Assembly: GCA_964525485.1 (NCBI GenBank)
Contig: CAZGHH010000010.1
Span: forward strand, 1-29,215
Length of the DNA stretch: 29,215 nucleotides
Direction of reading: 5' to 3'
Source of the DNA: DAONBD01 sp964525485
GTDB taxonomy: Bacteria > Patescibacteriota > Gracilibacteria > UBA1369 > LOWO2-01-FULL-3
Shown: positions 1 to 7,328 of the stretch, piece after piece
Layout of the letters: every line of letters starts with the position of its first letter
How positions within the stretch are numbered: position 1 is the first letter of the stretch
Notes under the pieces: generated by a model
What the model was told of the DNA's origin: nothing
The model's input: the letters and a program-made list of their open reading frames with translations, nothing else
The model's database searches: none
Made by a program: the position numbers and the translations under genes

Positions 1-77
1 CCGCGATTCCGGTAGACGCAAGACAGTATATCGCACAAGCGTTCCGCGAAGTTTATGAGCAATATAAGACAGATTAG
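1..77 (+). CDS. C-terminal end of an unidentified protein (partial)
   Basis: Reading frame 3 of the plus strand is open from the window edge to a TAG at 75-77. It encodes about 24 residues ending QAFREVYEQYKTD. The residues look like an ordinary amphipathic C-terminal helix. The fragment is too short to name a family. It is convergent with the histidine operon, with the tandem repeat array lying between. Confidence 0.5.
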   Translation, partial: AIPVDARQYIAQAFREVYEQYKTD

Positions 78-84
78 GAAAAAC

Positions 85-179
85 TCGCATCATTATCGCG
101 ACTTCAAGCAGTCATTGTGACTAACAACCGTCATGGTAATTAACAACAGTTATCGTGACCAACAACAGTTATCGTGACC
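85..179. repeat. 19-bp tandem repeat, about five units
   Basis: Two perfect adjacent copies of AACAACAGTTATCGTGACC lie at 142-160 and 161-179. They are preceded by increasingly diverged copies in the same 19-bp register at 123-141, 104-122 and 85-103. The array fills most of the gap between the convergent upstream gene and hisIE. On the minus strand the outermost unit runs into GCGAG followed by five T, which could act as a weak terminator for the his operon. Confidence 0.8.
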
Positions 180-194
180 AATCCATCCTCTCAA

Positions 195-872
195 TTACTT
201 CATTCTCTTAATAATTTCAGAAAAAAACTGAGATATTTTCACGTTTTTACTCACAAGTAAAACCAACATGTGATAGAGAAGATCCACACTTTCCTCTATC
301 AATCTTTGTTTGGTCTCTTTTTGACAAGCTTTGATAACCTCCCCAGATTCCTCCCCTATTTTAGCGCAAATTTTATCGTTTCCTTTTTTCAATAATTGAA
401 CTGTGTAAGAACCTCTTGGCATTTTTAATTTTCTCTCATTTATCAATCCAAAGAGAGTCGTAATCGGATTTGGAATTGGGTCAGGAATCGAGACCGTCAT
501 TGGGTCGGGAACCGAAGCCGTAATTGACTCAGGAACGGAATGGCGACTATTTTTAATTTCGCCAAAGCAGGAACTACTACCGGTGTGACAAGTTTTTCCA
601 ATTTGATCTACAAGTACAAGTAAAGCATCTCCGTCACAATCAACTTTCATATCAAGAAATTTTAAAACGTTCCCACTTGTTTCTCCTTTCATCCAAAGTC
701 GATTCTTAGATCTACTAAAAAACCACACATTACCGGTTCTAAGAGTCTTTTTTATAGACTCTTTATCCATATACCCAAGCATCAAAACCTCCCTGTTTTT
801 AAAGCTTTGAATTACAGTAGGCACAAGCCCACCCATTTTATTCCAATTAATTTTACGAATCTTTTTTATCAT
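195..872 (-). CDS. hisIE: Bifunctional phosphoribosyl-AMP cyclohydrolase / phosphoribosyl-ATP pyrophosphatase
   Basis: Catalyses steps 2 and 3 of histidine synthesis in the cytoplasm (PR-ATP to PR-AMP to ProFAR). Residues 1-105 are HisI: the metal-binding motif VDCDGDA (C79) is followed by GKTCHTGSSSCF (C95, C102), the family's Zn/Mg ligands. Residues 139-225 are HisE, an all-alpha NTP-pyrophosphohydrolase domain with KIGEESGEVI and EESVDLLYH supplying the acidic Mg ligands. Between them lies an unusual Pro-rich linker (106-138) made of an 8-residue repeat. The ATG at 872 overlaps the hisAF stop as ATGA, implying translational coupling. It is the last gene of the his operon. The 225-residue length is normal for HisIE plus the linker. 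Confidence 0.95.
   Translation of the reverse strand: MIKKIRKINWNKMGGLVPTVIQSFKNREVLMLGYMDKESIKKTLRTGNVWFFSRSKNRLWMKGETSGNVLKFLDMKVDCDGDALLVLVDQIGKTCHTGSSSCFGEIKNSRHSVPESITASVPDPMTVSIPDPIPNPITTLFGLINERKLKMPRGSYTVQLLKKGNDKICAKIGEESGEVIKACQKETKQRLIEESVDLLYHMLVLLVSKNVKISQFFSEIIKRMK
459..539 (-). repeat. 24-bp in-frame repeat forming the HisI-HisE linker
   Basis: The DNA repeats with a 24-bp period, giving SVPESITA, SVPDPMTV, SIPDPIPN and a partial unit (residues 112-138 of HisIE). The period is a multiple of three, so the frame is kept, and the repeat lies exactly between the two folded domains. Confidence 0.75.
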
Positions 873-2329
873 ATTTTTAAATTTAAAAATTTTTTCACAT
901 CAGAAATAGAATACTCACCGCGATGAAAAATCCCCGCAGCCAAAACCGCATCAGCGCCTCCTTCCAAAAATCCATCTTTAAAATCATCGAGACTACCAAC
1001 ACCTCCTGAGGCTATAACAGGTATATTCACAGCATTCGAAACCTTTTTTAACAATACATTATCAAGTCCGGTTTTAGTCCCATCTTGATCTATAGAAGTT
1101 AATAAAATTTCACCGGCACCACGTGTTTCAACTTCTTTTACCCAATTCAGAACATCAAGTGAAGTCTCATCTCTCCCTCCATTTATAAAAACTTTATAAT
1201 CATCTCCATTTTTTTTTGCATCTATAGCGACGACTATACATTGCGAACCAAAAATCTCAGCAGCCCGAGAAATTAAATCAGGATTTTTTACGGCTGATGT
1301 ATTAATAGATACTTTGTCGGCACCATTTTTCAGAACATTACGAATATCGGAAACAGATCGAATCCCTCCTCCAACAGTAAAAGGAATAAAAACATTTTTA
1401 GATATATTTGCGACCATATCAAAAAGTATGCTTCTCCCCTCGTTTGACGCTGATATATCGAGAAAAACAAGCTCATCCGCGCCCTCATTAGAGTATTTCA
1501 TCCCAAGCGCAACAGGATCTCCAACATCTGCCAAATCAACGAAATTAACTCCTTTTACAACCCTGCCATTCTTCACATCCATACAAGGAATGATTCTTTT
1601 GGCCAAAAAAGATTTTTTTGAAATATTTTTTAAAATATCTTTCAAAAACAATTTATTCTCATACAAAGATTTCCCCAAAACAGCACCATATATAAAAGCA
1701 TCCTGCAGAGATTTCAGACTTTCAATACTTGAAATTCCCCCACCGGCGAAGACTTTTAAACCAAGACTGGTAAGATTCTTAAAAATAGAAATATCCGGAG
1801 TTTTCAGCATCCCATCACATTCAACATCTGTAGAAAGAACGAATTCAACACCTATCCCAACCATCTGCTTAGCAAATTCAACATAATCAACAGCGATCGT
1901 TTCAGTCCAACCATTTACAGCTGCTTTCCCATCTTTCACATCCACTCCAACGATAATTTTATCGCTACCAAATTTTCTTAAAACACGCTTCAGGAAAGCA
2001 AAATCATTCAAAGCCTTGGTTCCCAAAATAACTCGTCTAACTCCCACTTCAAAATATCTATCCAAATCATCTTCACTTCGCACGCCCCCACCAACCTGAA
2101 CAGGAATATCCAAACTCCTCACAATCTCCGAAATTTTTGCAAAATTTACAGGGCGGCCGGAAAGAGCTCCATCTAAATCTATAATATTCAAAATCTCAGC
2201 TCCTTGCGATTGAAAATTCAAAGCAACAGACAAAGGATTGTCGGAATAAACTTTTTTCTTCGAATATAAGCCTTGCGAAAGCCTAACGCATTTACCTCCT
2301 ATGATATCTATTGCAGGAACTATTAACAT
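869..2329 (-). CDS. hisAF: HisA-HisF fusion: ProFAR isomerase joined to imidazole-glycerol-phosphate synthase cyclase
   Basis: One 486-residue frame holds two (beta-alpha)8 barrels. Residues 1-240 are HisA (MLIVPAIDIIGGKCVRLSQG, catalytic D8, and D130 in VGVDVKDG), which isomerises ProFAR to PRFAR. Residues 242-486 are HisF (LAKRIIPCMDVKNGRVVKG with D251; VVAIDAKK with D370; TSIDQDGTKTG with D414), which makes IGP and AICAR using ammonia from HisH. There is almost no linker: HisF begins where its own Met would stand. I chose ATG 2329 over the upstream TTG 2338 because HisA proteins begin at this Met; it overlaps the hisH stop as ATGTTAA. The stop is TGA, overlapping hisIE. HisA and HisF are normally separate genes, so this fusion is uncommon. 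Confidence 0.95.
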   Translation of the reverse strand: MLIVPAIDIIGGKCVRLSQGLYSKKKVYSDNPLSVALNFQSQGAEILNIIDLDGALSGRPVNFAKISEIVRSLDIPVQVGGGVRSEDDLDRYFEVGVRRVILGTKALNDFAFLKRVLRKFGSDKIIVGVDVKDGKAAVNGWTETIAVDYVEFAKQMVGIGVEFVLSTDVECDGMLKTPDISIFKNLTSLGLKVFAGGGISSIESLKSLQDAFIYGAVLGKSLYENKLFLKDILKNISKKSFLAKRIIPCMDVKNGRVVKGVNFVDLADVGDPVALGMKYSNEGADELVFLDISASNEGRSILFDMVANISKNVFIPFTVGGGIRSVSDIRNVLKNGADKVSINTSAVKNPDLISRAAEIFGSQCIVVAIDAKKNGDDYKVFINGGRDETSLDVLNWVKEVETRGAGEILLTSIDQDGTKTGLDNVLLKKVSNAVNIPVIASGGVGSLDDFKDGFLEGGADAVLAAGIFHRGEYSISDVKKFLNLKI

Positions 2330-2922
2330 TTTAAACAAAAATTATTAAGTAATTTAAGACCAGCCTCGCCAGATTTTTCAGGGTGAAATTGCGTGGCAAA
2401 AAAATTCTCTTTTCGAACCACGGAGGCAAAATCAATGCCATAAGAAGTCTTTGCAATCACAAAATCTTCAGAAGTTTGCAGATAATAAGAATTCACAAAA
2501 TAAAAAAACTCTCCACTTTGGATCCCGTCAAACAAAGAATCGTTTTTCTTTAAAAAAACTTTATTCCAACCAATTTGAGGAACCTTCAATTCACGATCAA
2601 CAAAATCAAATCTCCTTACAACCCCGGGAATAACTGACAAACAATCCACTCCGCCCTCTTCTGAAAAATCAGAAAAAAGTTGAAGCCCAAGACATATACC
2701 GAGAATGGGCTTTTTAAAAGACTTCAGAACCTCAACAAAACCATTTTTTTGAAGTTGAGTCATGGCACTTTTAGCGGCACCCACTCCCGGTAAAATCAAT
2801 TTGTCATACATATTCAGAGACCCAGGATTCGACAAAATATCACATTCGACGCCAATTTTTTTCAGGGCGTTCGCAACACTTTTGATATTCCCAGCATTGT
2901 AATTAATTATTCCTATTTTCAT
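2323..2922 (-). CDS. hisH: Imidazole-glycerol-phosphate synthase, glutamine amidotransferase subunit
   Basis: A class I glutaminase that releases ammonia from glutamine and channels it into the HisF barrel (here the C-terminal half of HisAF). The 199-residue length is typical. The nucleophile elbow GICLGLQLF carries C77; the His/Glu pair is in TQFHPEKSG near residue 180. The oxyanion region is LILPGVGA. The ATG at 2922 overlaps the end of hisB as ATGA, and its own stop overlaps hisAF, so subunit synthesis is probably coupled to that of its partner barrel. Confidence 0.95.
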   Translation of the reverse strand: MKIGIINYNAGNIKSVANALKKIGVECDILSNPGSLNMYDKLILPGVGAAKSAMTQLQKNGFVEVLKSFKKPILGICLGLQLFSDFSEEGGVDCLSVIPGVVRRFDFVDRELKVPQIGWNKVFLKKNDSLFDGIQSGEFFYFVNSYYLQTSEDFVIAKTSYGIDFASVVRKENFFATQFHPEKSGEAGLKLLNNFCLKC

Positions 2923-3503
2923 ATAATCCCTTTAGTTGATGGTACGTCATTTATCCTTGGATCATCTTCGCAGGCCATCCTCAAAGCTCTTCCAAAAGCT
3001 TTAAAAATAGATTCTGTTTTGTGATGATCATTTCGCCCATATTTAACATTTATGTGTATCGATGCTTTTAAATTTTCAGCCAAAGCCATAAAAAAATCTT
3101 CAATCAATTCGGTAGGCATATCGCCGATCATTTCTCTCGAATACTGACAATTAAATACAACACATCTCCTGCCTCCGAGATCGATGGCCACTTCAGCCAA
3201 ACTTTCATCCATCGGCACTACGAAACCATAGCGTTTAACTCCTATTCTTTTACCCAAAGTTTTATTAATAACCTCTCCGATCACAATTCCAACATCTTCA
3301 ACTGTGTGATGCTCGTCGACCTTCAGATCTCCATTTACATTTACTTCCAAATCAATTAAAGATTGCTTGGAGAAAGTTTCCAACATGTGATCAAAAAAAC
3401 CTATTCCGGTATTTATTGAATACTTTCCTACTCCATCCAAATTAACAGATACAAAAACATCTGTTTCATTTGTTTTTCTTTTTAATTCGGCACTACGTTT
3501 CAT
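2919..3503 (-). CDS. hisB: Imidazole-glycerol-phosphate dehydratase
   Basis: Converts IGP to imidazole-acetol phosphate (step 6). This is the monofunctional dehydratase of 194 residues. The manganese-binding motifs are all present: GFFDHMLETF, DEHHTVEDVGI and GRNDHHKTESIFKAFGRAL. Unlike the bifunctional E. coli HisB, no phosphatase domain is attached; in this operon the phosphatase is fused to HisC instead. The ATG start lies inside the last codons of hisC (11-nt overlap). Confidence 0.95.
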   Translation of the reverse strand: MKRSAELKRKTNETDVFVSVNLDGVGKYSINTGIGFFDHMLETFSKQSLIDLEVNVNGDLKVDEHHTVEDVGIVIGEVINKTLGKRIGVKRYGFVVPMDESLAEVAIDLGGRRCVVFNCQYSREMIGDMPTELIEDFFMALAENLKASIHINVKYGRNDHHKTESIFKAFGRALRMACEDDPRINDVPSTKGII

Positions 3504-4959
3504 ATTTAAATTTGTTATTTTTAATTCTTATAAATTTCACACCCAAATTACGAGCAAACACTTCATCGGAATCACGATCACCGATCATTACAGAATTCTT
3601 TAAATCAACTTTCACATTTTTCAAATACCGATCAAGAATCCCAATTCTTGGCTTTCTACAGGAGCAATTATCGGATTCAAAATGCGGACAAATAAAAACC
3701 GCATCGAATTCAACCCCCTCCTTTTTCAAAGTAGAAATCAATTTATTTTGCACCTTGTTAAAAACTTTCTTCGGAAAATATTGTGCACCCAAACCATCTT
3801 GATTCGTCACCATCACAAACCTAAAATTTTGCTCCTTCATCTTTTTCAAAGCCTTTATAGCGCCGGGAATAATTTTAAAATCCTTAACAATTCCGCCACC
3901 TCTAGGCTCAACAATCAAAGTTCCATCTCTGTCAATAAACGCACATTTAAAAGGCTGACTAAGAACATCTTTATAAGTCGATATAAACTTCAACATCTGG
4001 TTTTTTGTGCCAACAGTAAGACGGATTTTATCTCCACGCATTCTCAATCTAACTCCCCTCTCATTTAATTCATCAAAAACACGGCTAGAATTTTGAAACT
4101 TAGCGGTTTTAAAAAGAATAAAATTCGAAAAACTTTTAACATACTCAATCTCATTATCATCAAAAAATTTCTCAACCATCGGCTTTGCGACATTCATTAC
4201 TTCATCAACATATTCATACATATAAGACGGATCTTCCAACGCGGCACTAACGGCACAACAAGCCATCATATTAACATCATAAGGCCCTCTCACTTTCAGC
4301 ATTTCGGAGATGTTTTCCGAGGAGGCCAAAACGTACCCGACACGTAGTGAAGCCAAACCCCAAGCCTTCGAAAAAGTCCTGGAAATAACCAAATTCGGAT
4401 ATTTATTCAACAACGATACCGCAGAAACACCTGAGTATTCAAAATAAGCCTCATCGACATAAACTACCGCATTTACAGCTTTTTTCAAAACTACTTCAAT
4501 ATCATTCAAATTTAGAACTTCACCGGTCGGATTATTTGGATTGCATATAACAATTAAACGAACATTCTCATCAAATTCATACACGATTTCATTTCCGTTC
4601 AAGGAAGCGCGCTGAGCAAACATTGCAAAAGTTTCACGCGGAATCAGAATCTTGTCTCCAGCATCAGTAAAAGTCCGAAAAATCACATCTATCGCCTGAT
4701 CAGACCCATTTACAGCCATAACTTGAGACGACTTAACTCCGGCATAATTTGCGATTTTTGTATTTAAACCAGCATATTCGGGATAATTTTGCACTCTTCC
4801 ACTTTTCGCAAAATCAATTATGGCATCCACGATTTTGTTACTTGGAGGTAGAGTTCTTTCATTGAAATCCAAAAGCAATCCATCGAATTTCGCCCTACCT
4901 TCAATTGGCGGAGCATATGCTTGCATTTTTTTGACCTTATTGTTAACGAATTTAGACAT
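3493..4959 (-). CDS. hisC: Histidinol-phosphate aminotransferase fused to HAD-type histidinol-phosphatase
   Basis: A 488-residue fusion covering steps 7 and 8. Residues 1-335 are a PLP-dependent class I/II aminotransferase: NPNNPTGE (140-147), VYVDEAYFEY (D169, Y172) and the Schiff-base lysine K198 in SRTFSKAWGLASLRVGYV. Residues 337-488 are a HAD phosphatase of the GmhB/HisB-N type: FIDRDGTLI (nucleophile D343, acid/base D345), TNQDGLG, the zinc loop CPHFESDNCSCRKP (C424, H426, C432, C434) and MIGDRDSDE. Together they convert imidazole-acetol phosphate to histidinol. In enterobacteria this phosphatase is fused to the dehydratase HisB; fusion to HisC is a different solution. The start at 4959 overlaps the hisD stop by 8 nt. 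Confidence 0.93.
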   Translation of the reverse strand: MSKFVNNKVKKMQAYAPPIEGRAKFDGLLLDFNERTLPPSNKIVDAIIDFAKSGRVQNYPEYAGLNTKIANYAGVKSSQVMAVNGSDQAIDVIFRTFTDAGDKILIPRETFAMFAQRASLNGNEIVYEFDENVRLIVICNPNNPTGEVLNLNDIEVVLKKAVNAVVYVDEAYFEYSGVSAVSLLNKYPNLVISRTFSKAWGLASLRVGYVLASSENISEMLKVRGPYDVNMMACCAVSAALEDPSYMYEYVDEVMNVAKPMVEKFFDDNEIEYVKSFSNFILFKTAKFQNSSRVFDELNERGVRLRMRGDKIRLTVGTKNQMLKFISTYKDVLSQPFKCAFIDRDGTLIVEPRGGGIVKDFKIIPGAIKALKKMKEQNFRFVMVTNQDGLGAQYFPKKVFNKVQNKLISTLKKEGVEFDAVFICPHFESDNCSCRKPRIGILDRYLKNVKVDLKNSVMIGDRDSDEVFARNLGVKFIRIKNNKFKYET

Positions 4960-6232
4960 TTCTAATAATTATAGAATTTTTGTGAGCGGTTAGACCTTCT
5001 TGAGAAGCCAGAATTTCAACAGTATTTTTTAATTTTTTACAACCGCGTTTGGTAACTTTTTGAATTTGCATTGTTTTCCCAAAAGAATCACAAGACAAAG
5101 CGGAAAACATTTTTGCATAACCGGAAGTCGGCAAAGTGTGATTTGCTCCTGTTGCATAATCTCCCAAGGGTTCAGATGAATATTTTCCCAAAAAAACAGA
5201 ACCGGCATTTATAATTTTTGGAACAATTTTCTCGGAATCAATAGTATCTATCTCCAGGTGTTCAGGAGCATAAGAATTAATAATTTCAATTGCTTGATCG
5301 AGATTTTCAACAACAACAGCTACGCTTTTTTCCAGAGAATCATTTATTATGCCAGATCTAGATAAACCAGATATTTGATTACCAATCTCATTCATAACTT
5401 TTTTAACAAAATTTTCCGAATAAGTTACAAGCACGGCTTGAGATTCAGCGCCATGTTCTAACTGCGACAATAAATCCGCAGCCACAAATTCGGGATTCGC
5501 ACGATCATCGGCAAAAACTAAAATTTCTGAAGGACCTGCCGGCATATCAATATCAACATCGCCATAAACAAGCATCTTGGCTGTAGTAACATATTGATTT
5601 CCGGGACCGAAAATTTTATAAACTTTCGGAATACTTTCGGTGCCATAAGCCATTGCAGCCACAGCCTGAGCGCCTCCAATTTTAAAAATTCTATCAACAC
5701 CACAAATATCAGCGGCAACCAAAACCAAAGGATTACATTCTCCGTTTTTATCACAAGGAGTACACATTACAATCTCTCTACATCCGGCGATCATCGCAGG
5801 CACTGCAAGCATTAAAACAGTTGACGGATAAGAAGCTCTACCACCTGGGACATAAAGCCCCACTTTTTCCACAGGTCTAAATTCTCGCCAAATTTTGACC
5901 CCAGCTTGTGTTGCAATTTTCTTACTCTTACGAACAAGGACGGCAGAATGAAATTTCTCTATATTTTGCTTTGCTGATTTCAAAGCAGATAAAACATCTT
6001 TATCAATTTTTGAATAAGCTAAATCAATTTCTTCTCTTTGAACTGATAACGAGTCCAAATCAATACCATCGAATTTCTTTGAGAATTCAAACAAAGCAAC
6101 ATCGCCACGTTTCTTTACATCATCCAAAATAGAACGAACTACATCGCTAACATCATTATTTTTACTCCTCAAACCATCTATTTCAGCAAGCACTTCAGAG
6201 ACCCCAAAGTTAGCAACATTTAATATTTTCAT
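4952..6232 (-). CDS. hisD: Histidinol dehydrogenase
   Basis: A 426-residue NAD-dependent enzyme that oxidises L-histidinol to L-histidine in two steps (9 and 10). Family hallmarks are in order: VEKVGLYVPGGRASYPSTVLM, KIGGAQAVAAMAYGTESIP, KIFGPGNQYVTTAKM, DMPAGPSEILVFAD, LLSQLEHGAESQAVLVT (zinc-site Gln and His), SYAPEHLEI and GDYATGANHTLPTSG (zinc-site Asp, plus the catalytic-region Asn-His). The length is normal. The ATG overlaps the 3' end of hisG by 23 nt, the longest overlap in the operon. Confidence 0.96.
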   Translation of the reverse strand: MKILNVANFGVSEVLAEIDGLRSKNNDVSDVVRSILDDVKKRGDVALFEFSKKFDGIDLDSLSVQREEIDLAYSKIDKDVLSALKSAKQNIEKFHSAVLVRKSKKIATQAGVKIWREFRPVEKVGLYVPGGRASYPSTVLMLAVPAMIAGCREIVMCTPCDKNGECNPLVLVAADICGVDRIFKIGGAQAVAAMAYGTESIPKVYKIFGPGNQYVTTAKMLVYGDVDIDMPAGPSEILVFADDRANPEFVAADLLSQLEHGAESQAVLVTYSENFVKKVMNEIGNQISGLSRSGIINDSLEKSVAVVVENLDQAIEIINSYAPEHLEIDTIDSEKIVPKIINAGSVFLGKYSSEPLGDYATGANHTLPTSGYAKMFSALSCDSFGKTMQIQKVTKRGCKKLKNTVEILASQEGLTAHKNSIIIRNV

Positions 6233-6830
6233 AATTAATTCGATTAATAATTTTTAGTTTTTCCTCAGAAAGAAAAGGGCTTTCAATAAAAACAGCCCTA
6301 GACGTAAATAATTTCTCTATAATTCTTAAGTTGTTCGCCTTCAAAGTTGAACCGGTCTGAGTAATATCGAAAATTGCATCTGCGATGTTTAACGCAGGAG
6401 CGATTTCCACAGAACCACTCAAAAAAACAATCTCGGAATTCAAACCTTTTTTACACAAATAATTCGACAAAGTATTAGGATAAGAAGTAGCTATCCGACG
6501 CCCCCTTAAATCATCAAACTTTTCACACCAAGAATTTTCAGGAACAGCAAGTACAAGACTACATTCTCCGAAAGGGAGTTTAGCCAAAACGTTCAAATTG
6601 GAAGATTTTTCAAAAAGAACGTTCTCTCCGACAATACCGAAATCGGCAATTCCGGACTCAACGCAGTCCACTATGTCGTCACTTCTCATATACAATATAG
6701 ATACATCCAAATTCTCACATTGAACTATCAAAGACCTACCGGGAGAATCAAATTTCAAACCGAGAGATTTCAAAAAATTTACACTCCCATCACTTAGACG
6801 CCCTTTATTTTGAATAGCAATTTTTAACAT
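6210..6830 (-). CDS. hisG: ATP phosphoribosyltransferase, short (HisZ-type) form
   Basis: Catalyses the first committed step, ATP plus PRPP to PR-ATP. From ATG 6830 the protein is 206 residues and begins MLKIAIQNKGRLSDG, as HisG proteins do. An upstream TTG at 6893 would put the frame through a terminator hairpin, so I reject it. Seen motifs: YMRSDDIVDCVESGIADFGIVG, RIATSYPN and the PRPP loop DAIFDITQTGSTLKANNL. The C-terminal ACT-like regulatory domain of long HisG is absent. In known systems the short form needs the HisZ regulatory subunit, but no hisZ is present in this operon. Confidence 0.93.
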   Translation of the reverse strand: MLKIAIQNKGRLSDGSVNFLKSLGLKFDSPGRSLIVQCENLDVSILYMRSDDIVDCVESGIADFGIVGENVLFEKSSNLNVLAKLPFGECSLVLAVPENSWCEKFDDLRGRRIATSYPNTLSNYLCKKGLNSEIVFLSGSVEIAPALNIADAIFDITQTGSTLKANNLRIIEKLFTSRAVFIESPFLSEEKLKIINRINYENIKCC

Positions 6831-6849
6831 TTTAAAGAAATTAAGATAC

Positions 6850-6875
6850 AAAAAATCCCGCTTCTCTCTGCGGGA
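6850..6875 (-). terminator. Intrinsic terminator or attenuator between hisR-like gene and hisG
   Basis: On the minus strand TCCCGC, an 8-nt loop and GCGGGA form a 6-bp GC-rich stem followed directly by six T. It lies 29 nt after the regulator's stop and 20 nt before the hisG ATG. The plus strand shows no T-run, so it acts on minus-strand transcription only. The remaining leader is too short for a separate hisG promoter downstream, so his transcripts from the regulator promoter must read through it. Confidence 0.7.
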
Positions 6876-6903
6876 CAGATGGTCACAATCCAATGCTTAA
6901 ATT

Positions 6904-7191
6904 TTATTTCATTTTTTTAAGCACAAGATTATAACCACCCATTCCATGATGAAGCCAATGAGCAACACGTGTAATGGTAGTAGTACTTGCGCCGGTAGCC
7001 TCGCTAATACTTCTGTAAGATTCCTTGTTTAAAATTCTTTTCGCAACTTGAAACCTCTCCGTCATCCCTTTGATTTCAGACAAAGTACATAAGTCTCTAA
7101 AAAACTTTTTACATTCCTCAGGAGTAGCAAGACTGGAAATTGCAGTAAACAATTCCTTTGCCTCAGCTGTATTTAATTCTTTGTCAGTCAT
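6904..7191 (-). CDS. TrpR-like (HisR/YerC-type) transcriptional regulator
   Basis: A 95-residue protein of the TrpR/YerC-YecD family. The core FFRDLCTLSEIKGMTERFQVA precedes a helix-turn-helix YRSISEATGASTTTITRVAHWL, the DNA-reading helix; the tail HGMGGYNLVL is typical of YerC. In Firmicutes this family has been linked to histidine gene control (HisR), and here it directly precedes the his operon, which supports the same role. ATG 7191 is preferred over the TTG at 7203. A promoter with a palindrome over the -10 lies just upstream, suggesting autoregulation. The ligand is not visible from the sequence. Confidence 0.85.
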   Translation of the reverse strand: MTDKELNTAEAKELFTAISSLATPEECKKFFRDLCTLSEIKGMTERFQVAKRILNKESYRSISEATGASTTTITRVAHWLHHGMGGYNLVLKKMK

Positions 7192-7213
7192 TTTTATAAA
7201 CAAAATATGTTTT

Positions 7214-7252
7214 AACGTATTAATACATTAGCACGCAGAAATTAAAAGTCAA
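7214..7252 (-). promoter_or_regulatory. Promoter of the hisR-like gene/his operon with candidate operator
   Basis: Minus-strand TTGACT (7252-7247), a 16-nt spacer and TAATGT (7230-7225) form a sigma-70-like promoter. Overlapping the -10 and the start of transcription is the perfect 10-bp palindrome GTATTAATAC (7217-7226), within the near-palindrome AACGTATTAATACATT (7214-7229). Its position suggests a repressor site for the TrpR-like protein encoded just downstream. Confidence 0.6.
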
Positions 7253-7274
7253 TGCTTTTTTTAAAAAATTTTAA

Positions 7275-7303
7275 ATGACTCTTTTCATCTTTTAATATAT
7301 ACT
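7275..7303 (+). promoter_or_regulatory. Promoter of the trmD operon
   Basis: ATGACT (7275-7280) and TATACT (7298-7303) are separated by 17 nt. The predicted start near 7310 leaves a leader of about 20 nt before the trmD ATG, with no Shine-Dalgarno sequence in it. The -10 is strong and the -35 is weak. Confidence 0.5.
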
Positions 7304-7328
7304 TCCTATCAAGTTAATTCCCTTACAC

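Noticed and set aside
869..871. Recoding of TGA as glycine, as in Gracilibacteria/Absconditabacteria
   Set aside because: TGA ends hisAF, pyrC, the exonuclease gene and others at the expected family lengths, and no conserved gene has an internal TGA.
1314..1886. Open frame of 190 codons on the plus strand within hisAF
   Set aside because: It is antisense to well-conserved HisA and HisF catalytic regions and has no recognisable protein features.
6831..6893. TTG start at 6893 giving HisG an extra 21 residues, or a his leader peptide
   Set aside because: The segment covers the terminator hairpin and contains only one His codon; HisG homology begins at ATG 6830.
6876..6903. T-box riboswitch before hisG
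   Set aside because: The leader is only 73 nt and lacks the AGGGTGG antiterminator sequence and a specifier loop.
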